Origin: CAYOUV01 sp963790075
GTDB lineage: Bacteria > Chloroflexota > Anaerolineae > Anaerolineales > Villigracilaceae
Assembly: GCA_963790075.1 (NCBI GenBank)
Contig: CAWBNG010000004.1
Location: 682,001-746,000, forward strand
DNA: 64,000 nucleotides
Direction of reading: 5' to 3'
Positions 1 to 8,533 of this stretch are shown piece after piece. The notes below the pieces were generated by a model. It was not told the DNA's origin and did no database searches. It saw nothing but the letters and a program-made list of their open reading frames with translations. Position 1 is the stretch's first letter, and each line of letters opens with the position of its first letter. A program made the translations under genes and the position numbers.

Positions 1-1049
1 CGACCGGTTTTAATCCGTATCAACCCCGTCAGGGTGAATATGGCTATGGAGAATTGAAGGATGTGATCACCCTGCCAGAGATGATCCGGCACCTGGCGTT
101 GTCGAAGAGCAGCGAGCATTTGCGATGGAATGGTCATCCCGTGCGGGATGTGGCTTTGATCCATTGCGTGGGCAGTCGAGAGATCGAGGGCGTCGATGAG
201 CCGCATGCGGATGGACAGGTCAACAATTATTGTTCACGCGTATGCTGCACAGCTACCCTGCATATGACCGAAGAACTGCAGCGCTACTTCCCTGAACTGA
301 ACATTTACGATCTTTATCAAGATATTCGCACCTATGGACGTGGTCACGAAGAATACTACAGCCATGCACTGGAAGATGGCGTGCGCTTTTTCCGTTACCA
401 TGGGGAGGAACGTCCTGAAGTGACGGCTGCGCCTGCGGGCGATACGCACCCCATGTTGATCAAAGTTAAGGACGCGCTGACCTATGGCGAGCAGATCGAA
501 ATCCCCGTTGATCTGGTGGTGTTGGCTGTCGGCATGATGGCGCGTGAGATCGACGACCTGGTGAAAATGCTGAAGGTCTCCCGCGGCAATGACCGCTTCC
601 TGCTGGAAGTGCATCCCAAGCTGCGTCCGGTTGAGACAGCTGTCAACGGTGTGGTTCTGGCTGGCACGGCGCAGGGTCCGATGAATATCCAGGAGAGTAT
701 CAGCGCGGCTTCGGCAGCTGCAGCCAAGGTGGTTTCACTACTTGGGCAAGGCAAGGTTGAGTTGCAGCCCTTCGTCGCCGCGGTGGATGTCGAAAAATGC
801 AACGGCACCGGTGCGTGCGTGGAAGCCTGTGTCTATGAAGATGCAATTGCGCTGAAGACATTCGAGCAGAATGGCAAAGAGGTCAGGCGGGCGGTGGTCA
901 CCCCGGCCAACTGCACTGGCTGTGGCGCCTGTGTCAGCGTCTGCCCGAATCGAGCTGTCGATGTGCAAGGTTGGACCCTGGCGCAATACGAAGCCATGGT
1001 CGAAGCCATCGGCATGGAATTGCCTGTTTTGGCGGAGGCGGCAGCATGA
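1..1049 (+). CDS. HdrA/QmoA-type flavin and iron-sulfur protein, C-terminal part (5' end outside window)
   Basis: The frame is open from base 3, so the gene begins upstream of the window. A typical HdrA signature lies before the first possible start codon (TTG at 54), so that start is internal. The HdrA-like CVGSRE and YCSRVCC motifs follow near bases 165-250, then the FAD-domain segment and two ferredoxin motifs. The first motif (CNGTGACVEAC, about 798-830) has Thr where the second Cys should be. The second (CTGCGACVSVCP, about 912-945) is complete. HdrA-family proteins pass electrons between a flavin and Fe-S partners, here probably the membrane QmoC-like subunit encoded downstream. The stop overlaps the next start (ATGA), so the genes are translationally coupled. 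The family is clear; whether this is QmoA, QmoB or HdrA cannot be fixed from a fragment. Confidence 0.85.
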   Translation, partial: TGFNPYQPRQGEYGYGELKDVITLPEMIRHLALSKSSEHLRWNGHPVRDVALIHCVGSREIEGVDEPHADGQVNNYCSRVCCTATLHMTEELQRYFPELNIYDLYQDIRTYGRGHEEYYSHALEDGVRFFRYHGEERPEVTAAPAGDTHPMLIKVKDALTYGEQIEIPVDLVVLAVGMMAREIDDLVKMLKVSRGNDRFLLEVHPKLRPVETAVNGVVLAGTAQGPMNIQESISAASAAAAKVVSLLGQGKVELQPFVAAVDVEKCNGTGACVEACVYEDAIALKTFEQNGKEVRRAVVTPANCTGCGACVSVCPNRAVDVQGWTLAQYEAMVEAIGMELPVLAEAAA

Positions 1050-1351
1050 CAACTCAAATTGCTCAAAAAGAAACGATCTCGCGTGGCGAGATGCTCAAAC
1101 GCCTGCGTGCTCAGCATGCCGAAACGGTAGAGCGTACCCAGGCCTTGCTGAAGGAACAAAAGCGAATCCAAAGGGAGATCTGCCAGGTCATGCGCGAGAA
1201 TCCCAAGACGGTGCCTGAGATCGCAGAGGCGGTCGGCATGCCCACCCAAGAAGTACTCTGGTATATCGCTTCGTTCAAGAAGTATGGTCTTCTGGTCGAA
1301 GATGGCATGTGTGCTGATTACCCCTTGTATCGCCGCGCGGAGGTGAAGTGA
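1046..1351 (+). CDS. small winged-helix (ArsR-like fold) protein inside the Hdr/Qmo operon
   Basis: A 101-residue protein whose ATG overlaps the upstream TGA and which ends one base before the next gene, so it is an integral part of the operon. Residues 10-45 are a charged helix rich in Lys, Arg and Gln. The following segment (KTVPEIAEAVGMPTQEVLWY) is a helix-turn-helix, followed by a wing-like stretch ending in a short Cys-containing tail. This could be a local DNA-binding regulator, or a structural subunit that has kept the winged-helix fold. An in-frame start at 971 exists but would overlap the upstream gene for 79 bases with no need. The exact role is unknown. Confidence 0.7.
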   Translation: MTTQIAQKETISRGEMLKRLRAQHAETVERTQALLKEQKRIQREICQVMRENPKTVPEIAEAVGMPTQEVLWYIASFKKYGLLVEDGMCADYPLYRRAEVK

Positions 1352-1352
1352 G

Positions 1353-2528
1353 ATGAGCACGAGACTCGATCCTCAATTTTTGAAGGAACTCAAAGAATAC
1401 GGCGCAGTGGGCATCGAGAAATGTTTCAACTGTGGCAATTGCACGGCCATCTGTCCATTGACGGATGACGAGCATCCCTTCCCGCGCGACATGGTGCGCT
1501 TTGCTCAAATGGGATTGCGGGATCGCATCCTCGAGCGCACGGATGCCTGGCAATGCTACTACTGCGGTGAATGCTCGGAGACCTGTCCAAAAGGCGCCGA
1601 ACCGGCTGAAACCATGATGTCCATTCGCCGCTGGCTGACGGCACAATACAACTCGTCAGGCCATGGTGCGAAACTGTACCGATCCGAAGGGGCTTTGTAC
1701 GTGTCCATTTTGAAGGGCGTGTTACTCAACTTGCTCCTACTGGTATTGTTCTACGTATTCGGCCTGGCCCATCTTGTTACCGACCGCGTGGAACTAAACA
1801 CCGTCTTCCCCGTAATGTGGGTGTGGGTGGTAGTGCTGGTTCACTTTGCCTACCTGGCCGTTCGGGTTTTGTTGAACATGCTGAGCATGACGCGGCATGT
1901 GTTGGGTCAGGATTTCACTAATAAGCAGATCCCGCTTTCCGTCTATGTCAGCGAGTCCAAGACCTTCATCTTGCATTTTCTCACGCAAAAGCGTTGGAAG
2001 GACTGCGACGATGAAGCGCGCACCGATTGGCTGAAGCACATCCTGTTCATGTCGGGATACGGCGTCATGTTGCTGTTGATCGTTCCGCTCCTGTGGTGGT
2101 TCCAGACTGACAACATCTACCCCATCTATCACCCGCAGCGCTGGCTGGGTTACTACGCCACGATCGTTTTGACCGTCTTTGCAATCGACTTCCTACGCAG
2201 CCGTGCTCGTAAACAGGAAGAACGTTTCCGCTTCTCACATCCCAGCGACTGGATTTTCCCAACCTTCATTCTGGTCGGGGCCCTGACTGGCATCCTCATT
2301 CACATTTTCCGCTATCTGGGAGCGGTGAGCGCTGTGTGGGCCTGGCCTACTTACATCATCTATGTCATCCATGTGCTGGCAATGGCTGCCATGCTGGATA
2401 CAGAAGTCGGCATCGGAAAATGGATGCACATGATGTACCGTCCGTTAGCAATGTATCTCGAAGCAGTAAAGGCTAAGGCAAAAGAACAAAGTGAAGAAAC
2501 CGCGGGCGCGCTTGCTCCGGCGGATTAA
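1353..2528 (+). CDS. QmoC-like membrane subunit (HdrC iron-sulfur domain fused to HdrE-like cytochrome b)
   Basis: A 391-residue protein, the usual length of QmoC. The N-terminal cytoplasmic domain carries two 4Fe-4S motifs, CFNCGNCTAICP (about residues 24-35) and CYYCGECSETCP (about 67-78). About six hydrophobic segments follow (roughly residues 115-370) with scattered His residues suited to bind b-type heme. In sulfate reducers QmoC exchanges electrons between the menaquinone pool and the soluble Hdr-like subunits that serve APS reductase. That partner is not in the window, so the direction of electron flow here is unknown. The gene starts 2 bases after the winged-helix gene and is cotranscribed with the HdrA-like gene. 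Confidence 0.85.
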   Translation: MSTRLDPQFLKELKEYGAVGIEKCFNCGNCTAICPLTDDEHPFPRDMVRFAQMGLRDRILERTDAWQCYYCGECSETCPKGAEPAETMMSIRRWLTAQYNSSGHGAKLYRSEGALYVSILKGVLLNLLLLVLFYVFGLAHLVTDRVELNTVFPVMWVWVVVLVHFAYLAVRVLLNMLSMTRHVLGQDFTNKQIPLSVYVSESKTFILHFLTQKRWKDCDDEARTDWLKHILFMSGYGVMLLLIVPLLWWFQTDNIYPIYHPQRWLGYYATIVLTVFAIDFLRSRARKQEERFRFSHPSDWIFPTFILVGALTGILIHIFRYLGAVSAVWAWPTYIIYVIHVLAMAAMLDTEVGIGKWMHMMYRPLAMYLEAVKAKAKEQSEETAGALAPAD

Positions 2529-2567
2529 ATATCCATTCATTTCGAACAACTACTAAGGAGGCTTCAA

Positions 2568-2930
2568 ATGACTGAAAAAATGGCTGTCGTCTGCAATGGC
2601 GATACCCCGGCAAATATCCTGCCGGCCTTGATCTTCTCGACTTCCGGATTATCCCTGGACTACGAAGTGCATGTCTTTATCTGCCCGGCTGGTGCGAGGT
2701 GGATGCTGAAAGGTGAGATGGAGAAACTGGGGACGCCTAAAGGACTTCCCAATCCCGTCAAACTCTTCAATGACATCCTCGAACTGGGTGGCGAGATCGT
2801 GTTGTGCGAGCTGGCTCTGGAGAATAAGGATATCGATCCCAAAGACCTGCGCGATCCACGCATCAAGATCAAGAAAGCCCCACCTTATCTGATGGATGTA
2901 GAAGGCGCTAGCCAGACCTACGTATTCTAA
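2568..2930 (+). CDS. DsrE/DsrF-like sulfur-relay family protein
   Basis: A 120-residue soluble protein with the DsrE fold pattern: a beta strand and loop at the N terminus (VVCNGD), a central VHVFICPAGA strand and a late VLCELA motif. Cys are at residues 9, 39 and 80; Cys80 lies where DsrE-like proteins carry the persulfide-bearing Cys. DsrE proteins receive and hand on sulfane sulfur, which fits an operon with Hdr/Qmo-type subunits. A strong Shine-Dalgarno (AAGGAGG, 2555-2561) precedes the ATG. A 39-base gap separates it from the QmoC-like gene and a terminator follows directly. Confidence 0.75.
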   Translation: MTEKMAVVCNGDTPANILPALIFSTSGLSLDYEVHVFICPAGARWMLKGEMEKLGTPKGLPNPVKLFNDILELGGEIVLCELALENKDIDPKDLRDPRIKIKKAPPYLMDVEGASQTYVF

Positions 2931-2951
2931 GACTATCTGGGACTCAAGCCA

Positions 2952-2979
2952 AAAAGGGCTGGCAACCGCCAGCCCTTTT
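2952..2979. terminator. bidirectional rho-independent terminator between dsrE-like and lysR genes
   Basis: A perfect 12-bp inverted repeat (AAAAGGGCTGGC / GCCAGCCCTTTT) with the loop AACC. A-rich and T-rich ends give a U-tract in both directions, as expected between two convergent genes. Confidence 0.9.
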
Positions 2980-2991
2980 GGTGTCACAGGA

Positions 2992-3912
2992 TTATCCGGC
3001 CATCCGCAGTAAGTCTGCATTGGATGGGTCATGGATAAAACTCCAGAAAACGTCTCGGGGGCGCTGGGGATCGCCGATTAGTTTCCGCACCATGTAGACT
3101 TTCCTTTGCAAATCGCATCCCTTCACTGGGAGATCAACAACATTACCGCGTTCCAAGGGGCAGGCGCTTGCTAGGGACGATACAAATGAGATGCCGTATC
3201 CCGCAGCTACTGTGCGGACGATGGCTTCAGCATTACCCATTTCCATGAAAACATCCAGGTCGTTCAGGCTGATATCGTGCTTCGCTAATTCGGTCAGCAC
3301 TACTCTGCGGGTACCGGATGTTTCTTCCCGCATGATCACCTTTTCTTCCAGAATTTCACCAGGGTCGATGGTTTTTCGCAGGGCCCAGCGATGATTTGAG
3401 GCCACGATCAGGGTGATTGTGTCCTGGAAAAATTCTTGAGACTCGAGATTTGTTGCATCAATTTCAGAACTGACCACGCCGATATGCGCTTCACCATCCA
3501 GTAAGTCCAGGGTCGTTTGCTCAGGGCCGCAGGCCAGGATACGAACCTTGATGCCCGGATATTGTTGACAGAATCTGGCCGCCATGAGGGGAAGAATATA
3601 TTTTCCCGCGGTAGTGCTGCAGGCAATGCGCAGTTCGCCCACAATATCGCCTTGCAGGGATGACATCATTTCGCGCATGTCATTGGTGTCGTGTAACAGC
3701 CGTCGGGCCCAAGGTAGCAGCAGCCTGCCTGCGTCAGTCAATCGCAATCCGGTATTGTTTCTGATAAAAAGCCTCACATCTAGCTCTTGCTCTAATACCT
3801 TTATTTGGTGACTTACTGTGGGCTGACTGAGATGAAGCTGTTTGGCGGTTTCTGAAAAGCTCAATTTTTCAGCTGCTGCCAGAAAGGTTTCGATTTTTTG
3901 GATGTCGATCAT
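2992..3912 (-). CDS. LysR-family transcriptional regulator
   Basis: A 306-residue LysR-type regulator. Residues 1-60 form the winged HTH (FSETAKQLHLSQPTVSHQIK) and residues 90-300 the periplasmic-binding-like effector domain. The ATG is preceded by a GGAG Shine-Dalgarno. It lies convergent to the Hdr/Qmo-DsrE operon and upstream of, on the same strand as, no other gene in its own unit, so it is probably monocistronic. The effector domain resembles the CysB/CysL/CbbR branch in general layout, and a role in sulfur metabolism is plausible from context only. Confidence 0.88.
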   Translation of the reverse strand: MIDIQKIETFLAAAEKLSFSETAKQLHLSQPTVSHQIKVLEQELDVRLFIRNNTGLRLTDAGRLLLPWARRLLHDTNDMREMMSSLQGDIVGELRIACSTTAGKYILPLMAARFCQQYPGIKVRILACGPEQTTLDLLDGEAHIGVVSSEIDATNLESQEFFQDTITLIVASNHRWALRKTIDPGEILEEKVIMREETSGTRRVVLTELAKHDISLNDLDVFMEMGNAEAIVRTVAAGYGISFVSSLASACPLERGNVVDLPVKGCDLQRKVYMVRKLIGDPQRPRDVFWSFIHDPSNADLLRMAG

Positions 3913-3925
3913 CGCCTACTCCAAT

Positions 3926-5092
3926 TCATGTATGCTTTCGGTGCAGGATATTTTTTGGGGAATATCTGGAAAACGCCAGCTTTGCTGGACCTACAGATAG
4001 CAACATCAGGGTTGTCATCAGGATTGCTGAAGTCAGGCACCAGGCGCAGGTCGCGCCAATTACGAATGGTTCCAGCCATGTCAGGTACATTGAAAACAAG
4101 GTCCCCAAGACTGTCATGATAAATAACGAAATTGCCGCCAAATCCATTATACGGCCACTGGCATACCGGGCAACCAGCCAGGCCAGGAAGATCATTATAT
4201 AACCAGCCAAACCCAATATCCCGATTGGAAGGATGCCGAACAAGCGTGCATATTCGCTTTGTTGGACGGTGTTGCAATCACCTACCGGGCCGCATACGGC
4301 GGCCACCTGGGTGGTTTCCACATAAGCCAGATAACCAGCCACGCAAAAACCGATCAAGCATAGGGCGGGGATTACCCAGGCCCAACCATCCTTGAGCGAA
4401 GCCTTAACTTGCGTGCGATATCGTTGACCTGTCCACATGACAGACCCCAACATACCTGCGAATACGAGGATAGCCAATGTATTCCCCGCCGGATCTTGGG
4501 AAAATCTGTCCCGCCAATTGGGATCTTGGGTACTATTTAATCCAATGCTTAGTGTCTCTGTCGACTGAGAGGACGTTTGGGATGCGGCGGCGGGCTCAGG
4601 CGTAACTGGGTGTGCAGTGGGTTGCGTTGATGGTGTAGCTTCCCCTTCAGCCGTCCCTGCTGAACTTGTGATTTCATCCGTCAAACCGGGGATTTCCGGC
4701 CAATCCACCCCACCCAGGCTGAGATAGTATTCGATCAGGCCGGGAAACTGTTCAGGTATGTCTAGGGAGCCAACCAGATAGGTATCCCCAACAACTAGGA
4801 ATGGAACCCCTCCGGCTTCCAAGTTGAATTTCTGCAAGGCAGCCTGGAAAAGAGCTTGACCTGTAGGTGTGGTGACATCCACGCCGATGATCTGTAGCTG
4901 ATCGCCATATTTCTCAAACAATGGCGGCAAAGTCTCTGTAATCACGAAATGACAATGCCCACAAGCGGGTGAATAGAATAGTACGGCGTGGACCGCTGGC
5001 GCGGAGTTTTGCGCATAGGCACTTGATGCTGCAGATACAAGGAGAAGCAGGCCAACCAGGAAGGCCGTGAAAAGGATATGGCGGTGTTTCAC
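3926..5092 (-). CDS. secreted thioredoxin domain fused to a VKOR (vitamin K epoxide reductase-like) membrane domain
   Basis: A 388-residue protein. It has a signal peptide or anchor (residues 1-27), a thioredoxin-like domain with CGHC at 44-47, a Pro/Thr/Ser-rich linker (about 145-195) and a C-terminal VKOR domain. The VKOR domain has the loop cysteines Cys267 and Cys273 and the CAWC redox centre at 349-352 within about five membrane helices. Such fusions form disulfides in extracytoplasmic proteins and pass electrons to quinone, doing the job of DsbA plus DsbB. Here the thioredoxin precedes the VKOR domain; many bacterial fusions have the opposite order. The start is GTG with GGAG eight bases upstream, overlapping the TGA of the upstream trmO-like gene. 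Confidence 0.88.
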   Translation of the reverse strand: MKHRHILFTAFLVGLLLLVSAASSAYAQNSAPAVHAVLFYSPACGHCHFVITETLPPLFEKYGDQLQIIGVDVTTPTGQALFQAALQKFNLEAGGVPFLVVGDTYLVGSLDIPEQFPGLIEYYLSLGGVDWPEIPGLTDEITSSAGTAEGEATPSTQPTAHPVTPEPAAASQTSSQSTETLSIGLNSTQDPNWRDRFSQDPAGNTLAILVFAGMLGSVMWTGQRYRTQVKASLKDGWAWVIPALCLIGFCVAGYLAYVETTQVAAVCGPVGDCNTVQQSEYARLFGILPIGILGLAGYIMIFLAWLVARYASGRIMDLAAISLFIMTVLGTLFSMYLTWLEPFVIGATCAWCLTSAILMTTLMLLSVGPAKLAFSRYSPKNILHRKHT

Positions 5093-5535
5093 TTTTTGCT
5101 CCGAGTTTCGTACCAGCCAGCGCGTACGTCTGTTCGCAGATCGAAATCCGGTACATAGGGTTTGATATCGAGCAAGGGCGTGCCATCGAGCACATCCACA
5201 CCTTCGATGGTGAGTACATTCGCCTGGCGGAATAAGAGGCGAACGGTTGATATGCCAAGCGGATTGGGGCGATAGGGGTAGCGGGTTGCAAATAGTCCGT
5301 GTTCCTGATCGTCCAAAAAAGGCTTGATCTGTAGTGAGTATCCGGACGCGTTATGAAATACATACAAAAGGTAGATATGAGAAAATTCTTCGATACCCTG
5401 TAATCCGTCTGAAAATTCAGGGTAAACCTCCACCGTTCCAATGGCCTGCGAGCGCGAGGCCTGGATGGGAGTTTGGTCTTTGTCGGTGAATGGCGAATGG
5501 ATGATGCCAATGGGATGCATGCTGATTTCCATCAT
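5089..5535 (-). CDS. trmO: TrmO/TsaA-like tRNA t6A37 N6-methyltransferase family protein (UPF0066)
   Basis: A 148-residue protein containing the UPF0066 signature (HGLFATRYPYRPNPLG, about residues 83-98) and the N-terminal PIGIIHSPF strand. The founding E. coli member methylates the t6A37 base of tRNA using SAM. Bacterial and archaeal members of this short form often sit near metal or Moco genes, so function in this organism may differ. It overlaps both neighbours by 1-4 bases in a run of minus-strand genes. Confidence 0.78.
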   Translation of the reverse strand: MMEISMHPIGIIHSPFTDKDQTPIQASRSQAIGTVEVYPEFSDGLQGIEEFSHIYLLYVFHNASGYSLQIKPFLDDQEHGLFATRYPYRPNPLGISTVRLLFRQANVLTIEGVDVLDGTPLLDIKPYVPDFDLRTDVRAGWYETRSKK

Positions 5536-6269
5536 TATTCCTTATTTTGTTCTTTAATAAAAGTTAGCAACTTCACTCCTTCTACCTGACGAAAGGCAGC
5601 GCCTTGTCCAACGGTGCGCAGTACCGCATTCTCATCGACCACGCGAGTCCCTGAGATAATGTTGGCGCCGAAATCGAAAAGGATGGGTGAGAGTGGTGTG
5701 CTTGGACCCAGAAGCATGACCGTCGCTTGCTGAGGGCAGAGAGACAGCAATCCATCCAGGGTATGGTTGATCAAGGCACTACTGGTGATGGCGACGATGT
5801 CGGCTTGAGGAATCAAATCAACAGCGGCCTCTGCGGGATAATCATTTTCCACGGGATTTTGCTCGATGACCCATAACTGCCCAACAGCCGAACGTAGTTG
5901 CGTGACAAATGGAAAATGACCGACCAGCGCGACGTTCTTCCCCCGTCCGCGACTAGCCAGCACTTCGGACGCATTGATCTCTCTGGCAGTTGATTCATCA
6001 ACATCCAACATTGAGTTGATCGCAGCCACGCCGATGCTGGCTTCCATCAATTCAGTTGAGTGAGCTAATCCAGCCAGTTCGTGCGCACTCTTCTGGTGCA
6101 GGCGACCAACATCGCGGATTTGCAGGTGTCCGTGTGGGTGGCCGGACATCAGCGTAGCTGCCATACCGCAATGGCGACTGCAAACAACTGTCCAGTGTGA
6201 TCCAACCAGCACCGAACGTACCGGAATATTTTCGGGCAGATTTGCGATCAGGGTCTCGATGATATTCAT
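5535..6269 (-). CDS. DUF4213/DUF364 putative heavy-metal chelation protein
   Basis: A 244-residue protein with the two-part layout of this family: an N-terminal enolase-like DUF4213 segment with CSRHCGMAATL near residue 30, and a C-terminal Rossmann-like DUF364 domain (NVALVGHFPFV, later VMLLGPSTPLSPILFDFGA). Members are proposed, not proven, to chelate metals or build metal-ligand cofactors. It is sandwiched between an ArsR repressor and trmO with 1-4 base overlaps, which supports metal-responsive expression as inference. Confidence 0.8.
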   Translation of the reverse strand: MNIIETLIANLPENIPVRSVLVGSHWTVVCSRHCGMAATLMSGHPHGHLQIRDVGRLHQKSAHELAGLAHSTELMEASIGVAAINSMLDVDESTAREINASEVLASRGRGKNVALVGHFPFVTQLRSAVGQLWVIEQNPVENDYPAEAAVDLIPQADIVAITSSALINHTLDGLLSLCPQQATVMLLGPSTPLSPILFDFGANIISGTRVVDENAVLRTVGQGAAFRQVEGVKLLTFIKEQNKE

Positions 6270-6592
6270 GCGCTGGTTTCATCCATAAGTTTAGAGCGCT
6301 GCTCGAATTGTTCGCTCAATACCTCGCGCATCAAATCACACACGCTCATGATTTTTGGATTGGCGACCTGGTAATAATAATTGGTTCCTTCCCGGTGCGC
6401 CATAACGATTCCGGCATGTCGGAGGGTCGCCAAGTTTCTGGAAATGGTGGTCTGAGGCATGTGGGTTGCCATGGCGATGTCGTTTACATTCATCGGCCCG
6501 GCGCGCAATAGATGCATGATCTCCATCCGTAGGGGATTTCCCATGGCCCGGCATAATTCGGCCTGGATTTCAAAGAGCGTTTGTTCACTCAT
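6266..6592 (-). CDS. ArsR-family repressor
   Basis: A 108-residue winged-helix protein. It has the ArsR core: NPLRMEIMHLL, the recognition helix around MPQTTISRNLATLRHAGIV, and a wing (REGTNYYYQV). The classical ELCVCDL metal box is absent. Single Cys residues occur near 14 and 85, so an atypical metal or redox sensor is possible. It is the first gene of the run continuing into the DUF364 gene (ATGA-type overlap). Confidence 0.88.
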   Translation of the reverse strand: MSEQTLFEIQAELCRAMGNPLRMEIMHLLRAGPMNVNDIAMATHMPQTTISRNLATLRHAGIVMAHREGTNYYYQVANPKIMSVCDLMREVLSEQFEQRSKLMDETSA

Positions 6593-6613
6593 GATACCTC
6601 TCTGACAATAGAG

Positions 6614-7639
6614 TCAATTTTCATCCTTATGGTTTTTAGGGGACAGCCGTTGTCTGCCTGGGATGTTTCGAATACTCTGTCGGCTCTTGGGGTAGTGTGC
6701 AGGAGTTGCGCTCCAAAATCGTGTCCCGTAGCGTTCCACGATCTGCGCCCTGCCATCGGCTTCCAATTTTTCCAGTGCATCTTTCACCTGTCCCGGCGAC
6801 CAGCGCGCCAGGGTTCTTTCGAGTTCATCTTGTCGCATGGGATGGCGGGTGATGATTGCGATCACTGCCTCCACAATATTTTCGTCGCTGCTCAAGTCGA
6901 AACTTCCCTCAGCCGGATGCACTACCTCAGCGATATTTCCCAGAATGGACAAGGCCCGCATCAAGCCTTCGCTATCCGGTGGCTGTACCCAGGTTTCAGC
7001 TGGTGGACGCGTCGGCAGGTTGATGTGCACCGCATCTGGCTTGACCCTCTGCAGAACTTTTGCAATATCTTCAAGCGTCTGGGATGTATCATTCAAGCCA
7101 CGTACCAGCATCACTTCAACCCATATCTTGCCCCTGTACACCTCTCGGAAGGCGACCAACCCGCCCACAAGCCGCTCGAAAGTAATTTGCGGGTGGGGGC
7201 GGTTGATCTGGCGATACAATTCAACTGTCCCGGCGTCCAGCGTCGGCAGAACCGCGTCTGCCGCAGAAAGCTCCTCGCGAACTTCAGGTTTAAACAATAA
7301 AGACCCATTGGTGATGACTGCCACCGGAAGGGTCGTGAGGGCTTTTACGCAGCGGATTAATTCGCCAAAACGGCTGTGTAAAGTTGGTTCGCCGGAGCCG
7401 ACAAAAGTTACCCAATCAATCCTGCCCTTTTCCCGGGACCTCAATGCCTGTTCCACTTCGAAGAGAATATCCTGCACCGGAACATAATCGCGCCGTTCAT
7501 TCGTCAATGGCACGCTGCGGCCCAACTGGCAATAGACACAGTTCCAGTTGCAGGTCTTGAGCGGGATGGTGTCAATTCCCAGTGATTGACCTAAACGGCG
7601 GGAGGGGACGGGACCGAAAACATAGTTCATCTCAGTCAT
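6614..7639 (-). CDS. radical SAM protein (COG0731-like)
   Basis: A 341-residue protein with the radical SAM triad CNWNCVYC (Cys30, 34 and 37) and the GSGEPTLHS motif that binds SAM. A C-terminal extension (about 240-320) looks like a winged-helix domain. The N-terminal FGPVPSRRLGQSLGID block is typical of a radical SAM subgroup found beside CGGC-domain and NifX-like genes in anaerobes. The substrate is unknown. Its start overlaps the upstream CGGC gene by 8 bases. Confidence 0.85.
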   Translation of the reverse strand: MTEMNYVFGPVPSRRLGQSLGIDTIPLKTCNWNCVYCQLGRSVPLTNERRDYVPVQDILFEVEQALRSREKGRIDWVTFVGSGEPTLHSRFGELIRCVKALTTLPVAVITNGSLLFKPEVREELSAADAVLPTLDAGTVELYRQINRPHPQITFERLVGGLVAFREVYRGKIWVEVMLVRGLNDTSQTLEDIAKVLQRVKPDAVHINLPTRPPAETWVQPPDSEGLMRALSILGNIAEVVHPAEGSFDLSSDENIVEAVIAIITRHPMRQDELERTLARWSPGQVKDALEKLEADGRAQIVERYGTRFWSATPAHYPKSRQSIRNIPGRQRLSPKNHKDEN

Positions 7640-8081
7640 AAGCCTTGCGAGTCACTTCATCTGCCATGGTTGGCTCCAAAAGTGATCGCCATTCATCAGC
7701 CTCTTCCCACGTCCCCAGACTTGTGTGCAGATCCAGATATTTTTGGGGGATGGGGTGCGTGCCGACGACAACCTTTACCCCATAACGTTGTTCGAGAAAA
7801 TTCTTGAACGTGTGAATATAAGGACAAGGAGGATAGCCGACAAGCAACCCGGTAGCCAGATGAATTACTTGAGTTCCATTCTTTACCATTTCCTCCCCGG
7901 TATATTCGACATTACCACCCGGACAGCCATCACAAGTGGTGTAGCCTACCAGTTCCACTTCCGCGTCGGCATAGATGCTGAAAGCGCCTTCCCTGTTACG
8001 CATTGCCCGCAGGCATTTTCCGCCCGCACAAGTCCGGTAGCGATTGCAAATGATGATTCCAATCTTGGTCGTGTTACTCAT
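7632..8081 (-). CDS. CGGC-domain protein
   Basis: A 149-residue protein with several Cys/His-rich motifs: ICNRYRTCAGGKC (residues 11-23), TTCDGCPGG (about 49-56) and a late YPPCPYIH. These match the CGGC domain, a putative metal-binding domain. It overlaps the radical SAM gene and a strong hairpin lies just upstream of it. Confidence 0.82.
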   Translation of the reverse strand: MSNTTKIGIIICNRYRTCAGGKCLRAMRNREGAFSIYADAEVELVGYTTCDGCPGGNVEYTGEEMVKNGTQVIHLATGLLVGYPPCPYIHTFKNFLEQRYGVKVVVGTHPIPQKYLDLHTSLGTWEEADEWRSLLEPTMADEVTRKAYD

Positions 8082-8115
8082 CCCTGCTCCTTCTCGGCCT
8101 GAACTGGCTCGGCGA

Positions 8116-8147
8116 TTGGCCCAGCCGCCTCAAGGCGGCTGGGCCAA
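8116..8147. terminator. strong hairpin between the NifX-like gene and the CGGC gene
   Basis: A perfect 14-bp inverted repeat (TTGGCCCAGCCGCC / GGCGGCTGGGCCAA) with the loop TCAA. On the minus strand it follows the stop of the NifX-like gene at 8161. There is no clear U-tract on either side, so it may stabilise or end the upstream message less efficiently than a classical terminator. Confidence 0.55.
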
Positions 8148-8160
8148 AGATAAATTCCAT

Positions 8161-8532
8161 CTATCCGTGTCCGTGCGCCACACTTTCATCACACGGCGCG
8201 GCTTCCTTTAATTGGCCGCCCAGGTAATTTTCCAGCGCCTGACGCACTGTTCCGTTTGCGCCGGTGGCAGCTTTGACTCCCAATTGCTCAAAAAATTCAA
8301 TGGCGCGTCCACCCATGCCGCCACTCAAGATCACATTGGCTTTTTGCTCATGGATAAACCCAGGGATTTGCCCGGGCTGGTGGGCTTCGGCAAACGGGTT
8401 GGCAACACCCTGCGTGGCGCTCACTTCGCCATTTTCCACATCCGCTAAAATAAAGAAGGGTGCATGCCCGAAGTGCTGGGCAACCAAGCTTTCGAGTCCA
8501 TTGTTGTTTTCTGCGGTTACTGCGATTTTCAT
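8161..8532 (-). CDS. NifX/NifB-like (dinitrogenase Fe-Mo cofactor biosynthesis) domain protein
   Basis: A 123-residue protein with the family pattern: KIAVTAE at the start, HFGHAPFF, ILSGGMGGRAIEFF and a C-terminal His-rich tail (ESVAHGHG). Small proteins of this type, such as archaeal MTH1175-like members, bind or insert metal clusters. No nitrogenase gene is nearby, so nitrogen fixation should not be assumed. It is the last gene of the minus-strand set with DUF59 and the two MinD-type ATPases. Confidence 0.85.
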   Translation of the reverse strand: MKIAVTAENNNGLESLVAQHFGHAPFFILADVENGEVSATQGVANPFAEAHQPGQIPGFIHEQKANVILSGGMGGRAIEFFEQLGVKAATGANGTVRQALENYLGGQLKEAAPCDESVAHGHG

Positions 8533-8533
8533 T

